A stretch of 41,896 bases of DNA from Treponema sp. (GTDB lineage Bacteria > Spirochaetota > Spirochaetia > Treponematales > Breznakiellaceae): assembly GCA_031266095.1 (NCBI GenBank), contig JAISBR010000146.1:1-41896 (forward strand), read 5' to 3'. Shown here piece by piece: positions 34,501 through 41,561 of this stretch. The position numbers were made by a program, and so were the translations under genes. The notes below the pieces were generated by a model. It saw only the letters and a list, made by a program, of their open reading frames with translations. It had not been told where the DNA came from and made no database searches. Numbering within the stretch: position 1 is the first letter of the stretch; each line of letters starts with the position of its first letter.

Positions 34501-35171
34501 TCCCGGGCCAGAGCGGCTTCCCGCTCCAATTCCACTTTGGCTACCGCCTCCCGGTGATCCTCCACCCGGCGCTCAATAGTTTCGGCGCTGGCTTCAAAAT
34601 CCGAAAGCCGGGACCGCGCCTCGGCAAGTACTACCTCAGCGGTCTTTTCCAGGACCTCGGTACTTTCCTTCTCAAAACGGATTTCCGCCTCATACAGCCT
34701 TTTCTCGGTTCCTCCCAGCGCTTTTTCAAGGCTCTCAAGTTTTTCCTTGAGATTACCGACTTTTTTACCGGTACTTTCCACAAACGCGGACTCATCCCGA
34801 ATACGATTCAGATTCTCCTGAACCCTGCCGGTCATTTTGACCAGCTCCCCCATGGAAGAATCATAGGCCCGTATCCGCTCATCTATCCGGCTGATGGTCT
34901 GGACCTTTTCGGCAAGCTCTTCCTCGGTAAGGGTGCGTATATGCCGCAGCAGTTCCATCGCGGCCTTGCGTTCTACCTCCAGGTCGATGCCGAAACCCTT
35001 GACTTTGTCAAGTTTCTCTTCCGTGTAGGTGGCGATATCTTCCTTACATTTGTCCGCGTATTTGCGTACCTTGTCCAGGTTACGGTTATTCTTATCGAGA
35101 TACCGGTAGAGTATAAGGCTCACAGCCACAATACCGAAGGTCAGCAGATTTCCGAATGAAAAAAAGCCCAT
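31503..35171 (-). CDS. Giant membrane-anchored coiled-coil protein (SpiroCoCo-like)
   Basis: A 1222-residue protein. One N-terminal membrane helix (residues about 7-23, LLTFGIVAVSLILYRYL) is followed by over 1100 residues of nearly unbroken coiled coil rich in Glu, Lys, Arg, Gln and Leu. Residues 345-553 consist of 11-residue (hendecad) repeats of the type LxxAxxxQxxx, including an internal tandem duplication of 106 residues. A basic Ser/Gly/Ala-rich linker (about 1155-1180) leads to a C-terminal helix-turn-helix-like segment (IVKLRRQGWTVEEIAKTMDI). The closest description I know is the spirochaete-specific SpiroCoCo coiled-coil family, whose job is not established. The protein would extend tens of nanometres from the inner membrane. 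It starts 4 nt after the HAD gene. Confidence 0.8.
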   Translation of the reverse strand: MGFFSFGNLLTFGIVAVSLILYRYLDKNNRNLDKVRKYADKCKEDIATYTEEKLDKVKGFGIDLEVERKAAMELLRHIRTLTEEELAEKVQTISRIDERIRAYDSSMGELVKMTGRVQENLNRIRDESAFVESTGKKVGNLKEKLESLEKALGGTEKRLYEAEIRFEKESTEVLEKTAEVVLAEARSRLSDFEASAETIERRVEDHREAVAKVELEREAALARDIETINKTLKEAVERAGIRADKIEDAALIKLRDQAQDRLKEFKNLWEEKIKTAQETVKTRLGEIQEQLKNNREEWKIESAGIETRQKAYRDEWKKDVQDLNALAKQQRIELSAAFAQQREELNAEAAVQRDELNTAINRQETEWSRRFQELSVLSTEQAETLSAAIAGQGEALNATLAQQREDLTSAITGQDEALSAALAQQCEDLTTAITGQGEALNAAVKQQREELNAKAAAQRDELNTAINRQETEWNRRFQELSVLSTEQAETLSVALVGQGESLSAALAQQREDLTTAITGQDEALNAAVKQQREELNAALTEQQDTLNAALTSRREEWEKNIQEQAALVRRQSGELDAAIVRQKEEWALLMQNAERNIITASEARLMEYRQAQAEEIKQLGNLSGDAARLETELRRSMQDMVGRVNADFAHFEEESRRTREAAAAEFDSQVQALRAELDKVDQELAGLKSQSIESVSEKLKLFEDDFSSDLGRRSADIERRLVEWTERLNARLEELADAGVQERQQTEARLNEELRQSLVEQGERLVSELERLKTETVAFEEGIREEMQAADETRRSFSEQLAQDLEEARNAAESEAKTQIGQYSLSMSETLRQNQRELEEQLKESGSRFEEQIAGLEASAENTRRDIEEWQGQCNARIRDLDISMEEIRRRNRDLAAENDERIVLTRSTLDDIRKELTAQAKLFDRTDELKLELERRVEDLNGDMDRLDQRKNEIADIERRFTQIKRLEDDVNAKMTRFLSEKRRIEVMETDFNRLLQTSQAVEEKLAQVSSSDDTLQAIQVQIRRLGDAIKETEEKYQRIERKSQTLEETNAGINRNFKVLQESEAALKNAADDIDRLSTEAESLRASIETLSAENEKARDAIEKLATLDESLSLIENRITEMNVAREWLARTETELQALDKDAQTQLRLIRSLLNRETGKASAGAKSSSGKAGTKGAPPPRDRDNIVKLRRQGWTVEEIAKTMDIARGEVELVLELSPKD
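33537..34139 (-). repeat. Tandem duplication and 33-bp hendecad repeats in the coiled-coil gene
   Basis: Residues 345-450 (34139-33822) and the following residues from 451 (33821-33537) are two copies of a 106-residue, 318-bp unit. The unit is built from nine 11-residue steps plus one 7-residue step (STEQAET). At the DNA level long stretches are identical, so slippage or recombination could change the copy number. Confidence 0.85.
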
Positions 35172-35175
35172 TACC

Positions 35176-35880
35176 TTAATTTACCACATAAGTGCGTAAT
35201 TGGCGATAGTCATGGAACATAAAATCCGGAACATTGGTATATTCCCCTTTCCCGGCTCCGGATAACAGGCCCGTAACCAGGGCGGCCCGCATTCCCGCGC
35301 GTTTAGCCCCCGTTACGTCATAGCGGCGGCTGTTCCCCACATAGAGTATTCGCTCCGGGGGAAGGTTCAGCGCCGCGGCCAGGGCCTCGAAAGGGCGGCG
35401 GTCCGGCTTCAGCGCGCCAAATCGCTCGGAACAGAGCGCCGTGTCCCAATAGTCGCCGATCCCCAGGCAGGTCAGCTTGGTTTCTGGGGGGAAATCCGAA
35501 AGCATCCCCAGCTTGAGACCCGCCTGACGGAACGCCGCCAGAGTTTCCGCCACATGGGGGAAAAGCCTAATTTTTGTAAAGTGGGATTCCCATCCCCGGT
35601 AGATGAGGCGTTCTGTTTTTTCCCTTATTAATTCGGGCGGAACCTTGAGCATACGCGCTATGAGCGCCGCCTGGTAAGCATAAAAGTCGGAAGGGAGGAT
35701 CGAAGGGGGACGGCCCTGAGCCGGCGCTTGTTCCGCGCGGATGATGGTCCTTGCCTTACCAAAAGCCAGGAGCAGCGGCCAATCGCTGAGGATAAAGGGC
35801 GCCAGCCTGATATACAGGCGGTAGTTAGGGTACAAAGTTCCATCAAGGTCAAAGGCCACCGCCTCAATACCGCTCCGCAT
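35176..35880 (-). CDS. HAD-family phosphatase
   Basis: A 234-residue HAD hydrolase. The nucleophile motif AFDLDGTLYPN has Asp11 and Asp13. The motif II region reads LGMLSDFPPETK, motif III has the Lys in GALKPDRRPFEA, and motif IV is near ILYVGNSRRYDVTGAKRAG. A helical cap lies at about 25-100. The substrate is unknown; phosphoglycolate-like or nucleotide phosphatases share this layout. The ATG at 35880 is used, as the upstream 12 residues of the open frame are not family-like. TATACT lies exactly 6 nt before it with no good ribosome site. The coiled-coil gene follows after 4 nt, so the two form one unit. Confidence 0.85.
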   Translation of the reverse strand: MRSGIEAVAFDLDGTLYPNYRLYIRLAPFILSDWPLLLAFGKARTIIRAEQAPAQGRPPSILPSDFYAYQAALIARMLKVPPELIREKTERLIYRGWESHFTKIRLFPHVAETLAAFRQAGLKLGMLSDFPPETKLTCLGIGDYWDTALCSERFGALKPDRRPFEALAAALNLPPERILYVGNSRRYDVTGAKRAGMRAALVTGLLSGAGKGEYTNVPDFMFHDYRQLRTYVVN

Positions 35881-35886
35881 ATATCC

Positions 35887-35916
35887 AGTATACAAGGTAC
35901 GAGGAGTAGGGAGCAA
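35887..35916 (-). promoter_or_regulatory. Possible leaderless promoter of the HAD gene
   Basis: On the minus strand TTGCTC (35916-35911), 18 bp and TATACT (35892-35887) are followed after 6 nt by the ATG at 35880. The spacing predicts a transcript that starts at or next to the start codon. Confidence 0.4.
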
Positions 35917-36048
35917 GGAGCCGCGTTACTTTATAATTAGGGCCTGTTCACAAGGTCGGTTGCCGGCTGGAATAGGGGCCGTTTACCGCAAGATACGGAG
36001 TCTTACATCGGTATTGTCATCATACCGGGCGCCCTGATTAGAACCGTG

Positions 36049-36717
36049 CTATCTCGTGCGTTCCACCCCAATCCGTTTGCAGCCGCTGGTAATCACACAA
36101 CGAGAACAGAAAGGACTTATCGGACGGCAGAGTTTTTGGCCGTAGAGGACCAGAAGCGCGTTAATACCTTTCCAGTATTGGGGGGGAAGGATCTCCCGGA
36201 GGGTCATCTCAGTTTCTTCAGGGGTTTTGGTCGAGACCCAGCCCCGGCGGTTTGATATGCGGTGCACATGCACATCCACGCAGATGCCGGGCAAGTCAAA
36301 GGCCTCAATGAGCACCAGATTGGCGGTTTTCCGTCCCACGCCCGGCAGGGCCAGCAGGGCGTCCATGTCGGCCGGGACTGTACCCTCGTAACGCTCCAGC
36401 AGTATGGCTGCTATTTTTTTCAGGCTTGCCGCCTTGGTCCGGTAAAATCCCGCAGGATAGGCAAGGCGGGCGATCTGATCCTCGCGGAGGGCTGCGAGTT
36501 CAGCCGGCCCCGGCGCTTTTGCGAGCAGCCGTTTTGAAGCTTCCACGGTCACCTCATCTTTGGTACGGAGGCTCAGGATGGTGGAAACGAGTACTGCCCA
36601 GGGGTCCCGCCGGTAGCGTTCCGCCACCAGAGTCACTGAAGGGTCGTTGAATCCTCCCCGCCATTGTTCGAGGGCGGCGATTATCCTGTCCCATTTGACT
36701 TCAGTTTTTTGCTGCAT
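36049..36717 (-). CDS. nth: Endonuclease III (DNA glycosylase/AP lyase)
   Basis: A 222-residue HhH-GPD base-excision repair enzyme. The helix-hairpin-helix LPGVGRKTANLV contains the catalytic Lys, the essential Asp is in CVDVHVHRISNRRGW, and the C-terminal [4Fe-4S] site C-x6-C-x2-C-x5-C is complete (CRPISPFCSRCVITSGC). It removes oxidised pyrimidines. The ATG at 36717 is chosen. An in-frame TTG at 36753 would overlap ispF but adds 12 residues without a clear ribosome site. It is last in the carD-ispD-ispF-nth unit. The 130-bp gap to the left shows no gene. Confidence 0.93.
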   Translation of the reverse strand: MQQKTEVKWDRIIAALEQWRGGFNDPSVTLVAERYRRDPWAVLVSTILSLRTKDEVTVEASKRLLAKAPGPAELAALREDQIARLAYPAGFYRTKAASLKKIAAILLERYEGTVPADMDALLALPGVGRKTANLVLIEAFDLPGICVDVHVHRISNRRGWVSTKTPEETEMTLREILPPQYWKGINALLVLYGQKLCRPISPFCSRCVITSGCKRIGVERTR

Positions 36718-36749
36718 TTTTCGCTTCTTTTCGTATAACGAGTGAGAAC

Positions 36750-37226
36750 TCAATCCCGCTCAAGCAGACATACCGCCAGGCTTTCCACCGCCTTGCCTTC
36801 CCCCACATGCCCCAGGCCCTCGGAAGTTTTTCCCTTCACAAAAACCCTGTCCACCGGAACTCTTAAGGCTTCCGCCAGGGATTTACGGATGGCTTCCCGA
36901 AAGGGGAGCAGCTTTGGATGCTCGCAGCATACCACGCAGTCAAGATTGACAAGACGCCAGCCCGCCTGCTTTACCATGTCAAAGGTGGAGCGCAGGAGCG
37001 CTATAGAGTCCGCATTCTTCCAGGCGGGATCCGAAGAGGGGAACAGGCTGCCGATATCCCCCAGGGCCGCCGCGCCGAGGAGCGCGTCGATCACCGCGTG
37101 GGCCAGAACGTCCCCGTCGGAATATCCCAACTCTCCCTGTTCTGCGGGTATCTCGATTCCTCCCAGCAGAAAACGCCGTCCCGAAATCAGGCGGTGTAAA
37201 TCCTGTCCCAAGCCTATTTTTATCAT
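36750..37226 (-). CDS. ispF: 2-C-methyl-D-erythritol 2,4-cyclodiphosphate synthase
   Basis: A 158-residue protein of normal IspF length. It closes CDP-ME 2-phosphate to the cyclodiphosphate (MEP pathway). Metal ligands are visible: Asp9 and His11 in GLGQDLHRL, and the His in [18 protein letters not shown]. The C-terminus has [19 protein letters not shown]. The start overlaps the ispD stop as ATGA, so the two consecutive pathway genes are coupled. Confidence 0.96.
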   Translation of the reverse strand: MIKIGLGQDLHRLISGRRFLLGGIEIPAEQGELGYSDGDVLAHAVIDALLGAAALGDIGSLFPSSDPAWKNADSIALLRSTFDMVKQAGWRLVNLDCVVCCEHPKLLPFREAIRKSLAEALRVPVDRVFVKGKTSEGLGHVGEGKAVESLAVCLLERD

Positions 37227-37987
37227 AGCAGATCCTCAGGGAACGTGATCTTTCGGTTACCGGGCAAACCGGGGATTGCCGCTACCGGACCGATAAACGC
37301 GCCCCAGACTTCGGCGTCATCGGTATACTCTACAGTACCGTTCCGTTCGTATTCAGCGGCCTTTTCGTGGGCGGCGAGGATTTCGGGAAAGGCGAACGCC
37401 TGGGGGGTCTGGGCGGTTCCGACAACGGCCCGCCTGAGATGCCGTTTTATAAAAACCGGCTCGGCCTCAAAAGACACGTCCGCTTCCTTGGGGGTTTCGG
37501 TCAGGGGAAGCAGCGGAATGACGGCACGGTATTTTTGTACCGCCTCAATAAGACTCTCAATGAACGCGGGGCTTATCCAGGGCCGCGCGCCGTCGTGAAT
37601 AAGCACATAACGGAGCCGGCAGGCGGAAAGCAGGGAAAGGGCGCGGTGAACCGAGGCCCGGCGGGTTTTGCCGCCGGGGACAAAGAGGATCCTCGGTCCG
37701 TCGTCTGAAAACAATCCCGGCGGCAGGGCCTTCCGGGCCTCGATGTCGCCGGTTTCGGCGGGTACGCTGATAACCACGGTTTTAACAGCGGGGAGGGCGG
37801 CAAAGGCTGAGACGGCCGCGCCCAACACAGTCAGCCCACTGTCGTCAGGCAGGAGGCTGTACTCTTTTTTGAATCCCTGCATCCGGGCTGAGGAACCGGC
37901 GGCACAGATAACCGCCGCGACAGCGGACCGCTCCGTAAGGGCCGCCGCTTCAGGAGCTTCCACGCTGGTACCGTTATTCTGATTCAA
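37223..37987 (-). CDS. ispD: 2-C-methyl-D-erythritol 4-phosphate cytidylyltransferase
   Basis: A 254-residue enzyme that transfers CMP from CTP to MEP. The nucleotide-binding start [20 protein letters not shown] has the conserved Gly-rich loop, Arg and Lys. [20 protein letters not shown] is the central signature. The family fold begins at about residue 22, so the first 20 residues are an unusual extension. The start is uncertain: TTG at 37987 lies inside carD (15-bp overlap) and has no clear ribosome site, and a GTG at 37963 is the alternative. A Pro/Gly insertion near [10 protein letters not shown] is unremarkable. Confidence 0.93.
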   Translation of the reverse strand: MNQNNGTSVEAPEAAALTERSAVAAVICAAGSSARMQGFKKEYSLLPDDSGLTVLGAAVSAFAALPAVKTVVISVPAETGDIEARKALPPGLFSDDGPRILFVPGGKTRRASVHRALSLLSACRLRYVLIHDGARPWISPAFIESLIEAVQKYRAVIPLLPLTETPKEADVSFEAEPVFIKRHLRRAVVGTAQTPQAFAFPEILAAHEKAAEYERNGTVEYTDDAEVWGAFIGPVAAIPGLPGNRKITFPEDLL

Positions 37988-38471
37988 GGCGGCTAAAGAT
38001 CATGTTCTCCACCTCTTCCCGGGACTTACGAAGCGAAATAGCAACCTCGTCTTCCAGTAATTTCAACGCGGAATCATACAGTTTCCGCTCCAGAATAGGC
38101 AGTTCCTTCACTTTACTCCGGTGGTACAGGGAACGAACAATGGTAGCGATATCCTTAATACTGCCTTTTTTCAATAAATCAAGATTCATCTGGTACCGCA
38201 TTTTCCAGTCCGATGGAATGGGATCGTAATCCTCACCGATCAGGTCCAGGGCTTTCTGCGCCTCATCCCGGGATACGGTGGAACGGATTCCCAGCTCCGC
38301 CGCCTTGTCTACCGGGACCATTATGGTCATATCCGTCACCTCAAGATAAATAACATAATAGGGTATTTTGGAATCCTTGAACTTTTTCTGTATGATGGAT
38401 TTGATCACGCCTACACCCTGACTGGGGTACACGACCTTTTGGTCAACCTGAAAACTCTTGGCTTTTCTCAT
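37974..38471 (-). CDS. carD: CarD/CdnL-type RNA polymerase-binding regulator
   Basis: A 165-residue protein with an N-terminal Tudor-like RNA polymerase-interaction domain (FQVDQKVVYPSQGVGVIKSI, residues about 7-70) and an all-helical C-terminal DNA-contacting domain (about 75-165, including SRDEAQKALDLI and RKLYDSALKLLEDEVAISL). The family stabilises open promoter complexes, notably at rRNA promoters. It is the first gene of the ispD-ispF-nth unit. A TATGAT box lies 8 nt before its ATG with a TG two bases further upstream (extended -10). Divergent argS is upstream. Confidence 0.93.
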   Translation of the reverse strand: MRKAKSFQVDQKVVYPSQGVGVIKSIIQKKFKDSKIPYYVIYLEVTDMTIMVPVDKAAELGIRSTVSRDEAQKALDLIGEDYDPIPSDWKMRYQMNLDLLKKGSIKDIATIVRSLYHRSKVKELPILERKLYDSALKLLEDEVAISLRKSREEVENMIFSRLESE

Positions 38472-38479
38472 TACCCTTC

Positions 38480-38488
38480 ATCATAGCA
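38480..38488 (-). promoter_or_regulatory. Possible extended -10 promoter of carD
   Basis: On the minus strand TGCTATGAT (38488-38480) is an extended -10, ending 8 nt before the ATG at 38471. A GAAGGG lies between them, too close for a typical ribosome site. There is no clear -35. Confidence 0.35.
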
Positions 38489-38571
38489 TAAAAACCGGAA
38501 ACCGTCCACAAGAATTCTGTAGGGTGGACTTTACCCCCATGGTTAGATTTAACGCGGCGCAATTCGACCCC

Positions 38572-38600
38572 TTGCCGCAATCGACGGCGCTGTCTATAAT
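38572..38600 (+). promoter_or_regulatory. Possible promoter of argS
   Basis: TTGCCG (38572-38577), a 17-bp spacer and a perfect TATAAT (38595-38600) would start transcription near 38607, four nt before the ATG at 38611. This supports the shorter argS start. It lies 100 bp from the divergent carD start. Confidence 0.45.
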
Positions 38601-38610
38601 GGCGCTGGTA

Positions 38611-40437
38611 ATGGACTACAAGGAACCCTGGAAAATACGGATAGCCGGCGCTCTCGGCGCCCTGATGAAAGAAGCCGGAATTGAAGGCGGCGTCCCCCCC
38701 GAGCGGATTATCGCCGAAGTGCCTCCCAATCCTGAGATGGGAGATATCGGTTTCCCTATGTTCAGTTATGCAAAACTCCTGCGCAGAGGACCGCCGCAAA
38801 TCGCCGGGCAGGTCTGCGTCCGGCTTGCCGCGGAGCGGACCGGCGCGGGCGGCTCATTTGAAGCCCAGGGACCCTATGTGAATGTGCGCCTGGACCGGCC
38901 GGCCATAGTACAGGAGATCCTTGGCGAAGTTCTTGCCGGCGGGAATTTTACTTTTGGCAGGCCCGGTACGCTGACGGGTAAAAAAGTTATGGTGGAATTC
39001 TCAAGCCCCAATACTAACAAGCCCCTCCACCTCGGTCACCTCAGAAACGATGTGTTGGGTGAAAGTGTTTCCCGGATTCTCACGGCCTGCGGTGCCGAAG
39101 TCCGCAAGGTGTGCATCATCAATGACCGGGGCATCCACATCTGCAAATCGATGCTTGCCTATAAAGAACAGGGGCAGGGCAAGACCCCCCAGTCCGAGGG
39201 GATTAAGAGCGATCACTTTGTCGGCGAATGGTATGTGTGTTACGGCAAATCGCTTAAAAAAGAAACCGATGCATTGATGCGGGATAAAGGCCTTAGTAAA
39301 GAGGAAGCCGAAGCCCGGGCCCCCGTCCTGGTCCGCGCCCAGGAACTGCTCCGCAAATGGGAGGCCGGCGATCCCGAAACAGTGGAGCTCTGGAAACTAA
39401 TGAATTGCTGGGCTGTGGAGGGGATGAAAAAAACCTATGAACGGACCGGTATCTCGTTTGATCAGTATTATTTTGAAAGCGATACCTATTTGCTGGGTAA
39501 GGATGAGGTGCTCAAGGGCCTGGAGCGGGGTCTTTTTTACCGTGAGGCCGATGGCGCGGTAGCGGTAGACCTGAGCGCCGAAAAACTCGATAAGAAGATA
39601 CTGCTCCGTGGCGACGGTACCTCCATCTACATCACCCAGGACATCGGTACTGCCATCTACCGGCATAAGGACTGGCCCTTTGATCAGTTGATTTTTGTGG
39701 TAGGTTCAGAGCAGCGGTACCATTTCAGGGTGTTATTCGCTCTCCTTGACAAACTCGGTTTCTCCTGGGCCAAAAATCTCTACCACCTTTCCTACGGCAT
39801 GGTGAACCTGCCTGAAGGAAAAATGAAAAGCCGGGAAGGTACGGTGGTGGATGCCGACGATTTAATCGACAGCCTTAGGGATATGGCCCTTGCCGAAATT
39901 AAGGAAAAGGAACGTGAGGAGGAAGTGGGGAATCCCGCTGAAGTGTCCGAGAAAATCGCCCTCGGTGCGCTGCACTACTATCTCCTCCAGGCCGGCCCCT
40001 CAAAAGATATGCTCTTTGATCCCAAAGATTCTCTCTCGTTCAACGGTAACACCGGTCCTTACCTGCAATACATGGGCGCCCGCATTTCGTCCATGCTTCG
40101 CAAGAGCGAAAAGAATGATGCGTTGAATAAAGACGGCGGCGGCAAAATTCCCGATTGTTCTCTTTTAACCGGCGATCCCGAGTGGGAACTCCTCAAAGTC
40201 CTGGCCGTCTATCCGGCCGCAGTAAGTGAAGCCGCCGCCGGACTTGACCCCTCGAGCCTGGCGGTTTACCTTTACGAGCTTTCCAAGTCCTTCAGCCGGT
40301 TTTACCACGACTGCCCGATTTTGAACGCGGAAAACCCCTCGCTGGCCGCCGCCCGGCTTGCCCTGTCACGGGCAGTGATGCTGGTACTGCAAGACGCCCT
40401 GGACCTCATCTGTATACCCTTTCTGGAAGTGATGTAA
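38611..40437 (+). CDS. argS: Arginyl-tRNA synthetase
   Basis: A 608-residue class I synthetase that charges tRNA-Arg. The HIGH-type motif is in SSPNTNKPLHLGHLRND (His140, His143), the KMSKS-type motif is in GKMKSREGTVVDADDL, and the C-terminal anticodon-binding helical domain ends ALDLICIPFLEVM. The N-terminal additional domain (about 1-100) binds the D-loop. The ATG at 38611 is chosen because it fits the family and has a good promoter upstream; ATGs at 38599 and 38539 are in frame and would add 4 or 24 residues. No strong Shine-Dalgarno is present for any of them. A tRNA-Arg gene also lies in this window. Confidence 0.93.
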   Translation: MDYKEPWKIRIAGALGALMKEAGIEGGVPPERIIAEVPPNPEMGDIGFPMFSYAKLLRRGPPQIAGQVCVRLAAERTGAGGSFEAQGPYVNVRLDRPAIVQEILGEVLAGGNFTFGRPGTLTGKKVMVEFSSPNTNKPLHLGHLRNDVLGESVSRILTACGAEVRKVCIINDRGIHICKSMLAYKEQGQGKTPQSEGIKSDHFVGEWYVCYGKSLKKETDALMRDKGLSKEEAEARAPVLVRAQELLRKWEAGDPETVELWKLMNCWAVEGMKKTYERTGISFDQYYFESDTYLLGKDEVLKGLERGLFYREADGAVAVDLSAEKLDKKILLRGDGTSIYITQDIGTAIYRHKDWPFDQLIFVVGSEQRYHFRVLFALLDKLGFSWAKNLYHLSYGMVNLPEGKMKSREGTVVDADDLIDSLRDMALAEIKEKEREEEVGNPAEVSEKIALGALHYYLLQAGPSKDMLFDPKDSLSFNGNTGPYLQYMGARISSMLRKSEKNDALNKDGGGKIPDCSLLTGDPEWELLKVLAVYPAAVSEAAAGLDPSSLAVYLYELSKSFSRFYHDCPILNAENPSLAAARLALSRAVMLVLQDALDLICIPFLEVM

Positions 40438-40463
40438 ATCTTTTCCTGTTAATGAACCGGTTC

Positions 40464-40485
40464 AAAGTTCTATGAGAAGAACTTT
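40464..40485 (+). terminator. Hairpin after argS
   Basis: AAAGTTCT (40464-40471) and AGAACTTT (40478-40485) form an 8-bp perfect stem 27 nt after the argS stop. A long T tract is missing, so termination is probable by position only. Confidence 0.45.
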
Positions 40486-40496
40486 ACCGGAGAATA

Positions 40497-40573
40497 CTTT
40501 CCCGCTGAGGAAAGGCGGCTTCCCCGCTGAGGGAAAAGATGAGCCGCACGATCTAATCGAAGCGAAGGTTCGC
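40497..40573. repeat. Tandem hairpins with identical CGCTGA loops
   Basis: CTTTCC-CGCTGA-GGAAAG (40497-40514) is followed by TTCCC-CGCTGA-GGGAA (40520-40535): two adjacent stems with the same six-base loop. A third hairpin GCGAA/TTCGC lies at 40562-40566 and 40569-40573. The spacer 40438-40765 contains these, the argS hairpin and the tRNA-Phe promoter, and no ORF worth calling. Confidence 0.6.
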
Positions 40574-40683
40574 GGTTGAAAAAGGAGGTCAAAAAAGGCC
40601 TGGGCACAAAAACGTATTCGGCGCTGCGGTTATGTATATTTCAAAGTACATGCGGGAAGTCCGGGGAAAATCAGGAAAATCAA

Positions 40684-40712
40684 TTGACAAGAAATGTACA
40701 ATTTGATATATA
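40684..40712 (+). promoter_or_regulatory. Near-consensus promoter of tRNA-Phe
   Basis: A perfect TTGACA (40684-40689), a 17-bp spacer and TATATA (40707-40712) give the best sigma-70 promoter in the window. The start is expected near 40719, about 47 nt before the tRNA. Confidence 0.75.
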
Positions 40713-40765
40713 TAACCAGTGACGATATGGCAGACTGTGTAATCCTGCTTGATATGTTGAATAAT

Positions 40766-40838
40766 GCCGCTGTAGCTCAGTTGGTAGAGCACAGGACTGA
40801 AAATCCTTGTGTCAAGAGTTCGATTCTCTTTGGCGGCA
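40766..40838 (+). tRNA. tRNA-Phe (anticodon GAA)
   Basis: A cloverleaf with acceptor GCCGCTG/TGGCGGC (two G-U pairs), D arm GCTC/GAGC, anticodon stem CAGGA/TCCTG with loop CTGAAAA and anticodon GAA at 40799-40801, and T arm AAGAG-TTCGATT-CTCTT. The discriminator is A40838 and CCA is not encoded. Confidence 0.95.
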
Positions 40839-40853
40839 AATGCTATGTTTCCA

Positions 40854-40902
40854 GGGAGTTTGCTGCGTTTTGCGCATAAACCCTATAAGCGCAGCAGGTT
40901 CC
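40854..40902. repeat. Third copy of the GGAGTTTGYTGC palindromic element
   Basis: GGGAGTTTGCTGCG begins at 40854. TGCTGCG (40861-40867) pairs with CGCAGCA (40890-40896), and the core ...GCATAAAC resembles the element at 13987-14015. It lies between the convergent tRNA-Phe and HAD genes and could act as a terminator for either. Confidence 0.6.
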
Positions 40903-40910
40903 GGGGTGTT

Positions 40911-41561
40911 TTAAGTTTTCCGGCCGGGGCCGATTACCTGGTCGGCTTCGGTCCGCATCAATTCCCATTCTGTACAAGTATCATCATAGACCGCCGTGAA
41001 ACCCATTCCCGCCGCCCGTACTCCCTGTAAGGCATAGTACGAGTCCTCAAAGACAATGCAGTCGGGGCCTTTCAGGCCGAGGCGTTCCGCCGCGGCGAGC
41101 CATATATCGGGGAAACGTTTATCCCCAGCCGCTTCACCGGTATAGAGCACGGCGGAAAAAAGCGCGCCCAGGCCGTGGCGTTTCAGGACCGCTTCGCAGG
41201 CCGCGGGGAAACAGGATGTAACCACCGCGAGACGTACGCCTTCCCGGTACAGTTCGCGCGCCAGGACCGCCGTCTCGATCTTGAGGGGAACCGTGTTTTT
41301 GTAACAATCCAGAACCATCCCTTCCCATTGGCGGATGATCTCTTCCGGGGAAAGCTCAATACCGTAGCGGCGGATCACGTACTCCGCCCCCTGGGTCAAG
41401 GTCAGGGGGGCAAGGTCTTTTTCCAGGCCGGCCGCCGGTTTTTTCCCTTTTGCCAGAAGCCAGTCCCGGCACAGGTGATCCCAGATATGCATGGAATCAA
41501 CCAGGGTTCCGTCCAGATCGAAAATGGCCCCCCGGTATTCCGATAGGTTCTTCGTCCCCAT
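40911..41561 (-). CDS. HAD-family phosphatase (beta-phosphoglucomutase/phosphatase-like)
   Basis: A 216-residue HAD enzyme. Motif I is IFDLDGTLVDSMHIWD (Asp15, Asp17), motif II is in LAVVTSCFPAACEAVL, motif III is the Lys in GDKRFPDIWL, and motif IV is IVFEDSYYALQGVRAAGMG. A helical cap lies at about 25-85. This pattern fits the subgroup that dephosphorylates small sugar or cofactor phosphates. The start overlaps the thiE stop by one base (TAATG) and GGAGCGGGGA precedes it, so it is translated with thiE. A role beside thiamine metabolism is possible but inferred from position only. Confidence 0.85.
   Translation of the reverse strand: MGTKNLSEYRGAIFDLDGTLVDSMHIWDHLCRDWLLAKGKKPAAGLEKDLAPLTLTQGAEYVIRRYGIELSPEEIIRQWEGMVLDCYKNTVPLKIETAVLARELYREGVRLAVVTSCFPAACEAVLKRHGLGALFSAVLYTGEAAGDKRFPDIWLAAAERLGLKGPDCIVFEDSYYALQGVRAAGMGFTAVYDDTCTEWELMRTEADQVIGPGRKT

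Noticed and set aside
34245..35159. 304-codon frame antisense to the coiled-coil gene, Phe- and Leu-rich
   Set aside because: It mirrors the Glu/Lys-rich coiled coil on the other strand, and no ribosome site or family match is seen.
40694..40879. 61-codon frame across tRNA-Phe
   Set aside because: It runs through the tRNA and its promoter spacer and is not coding.
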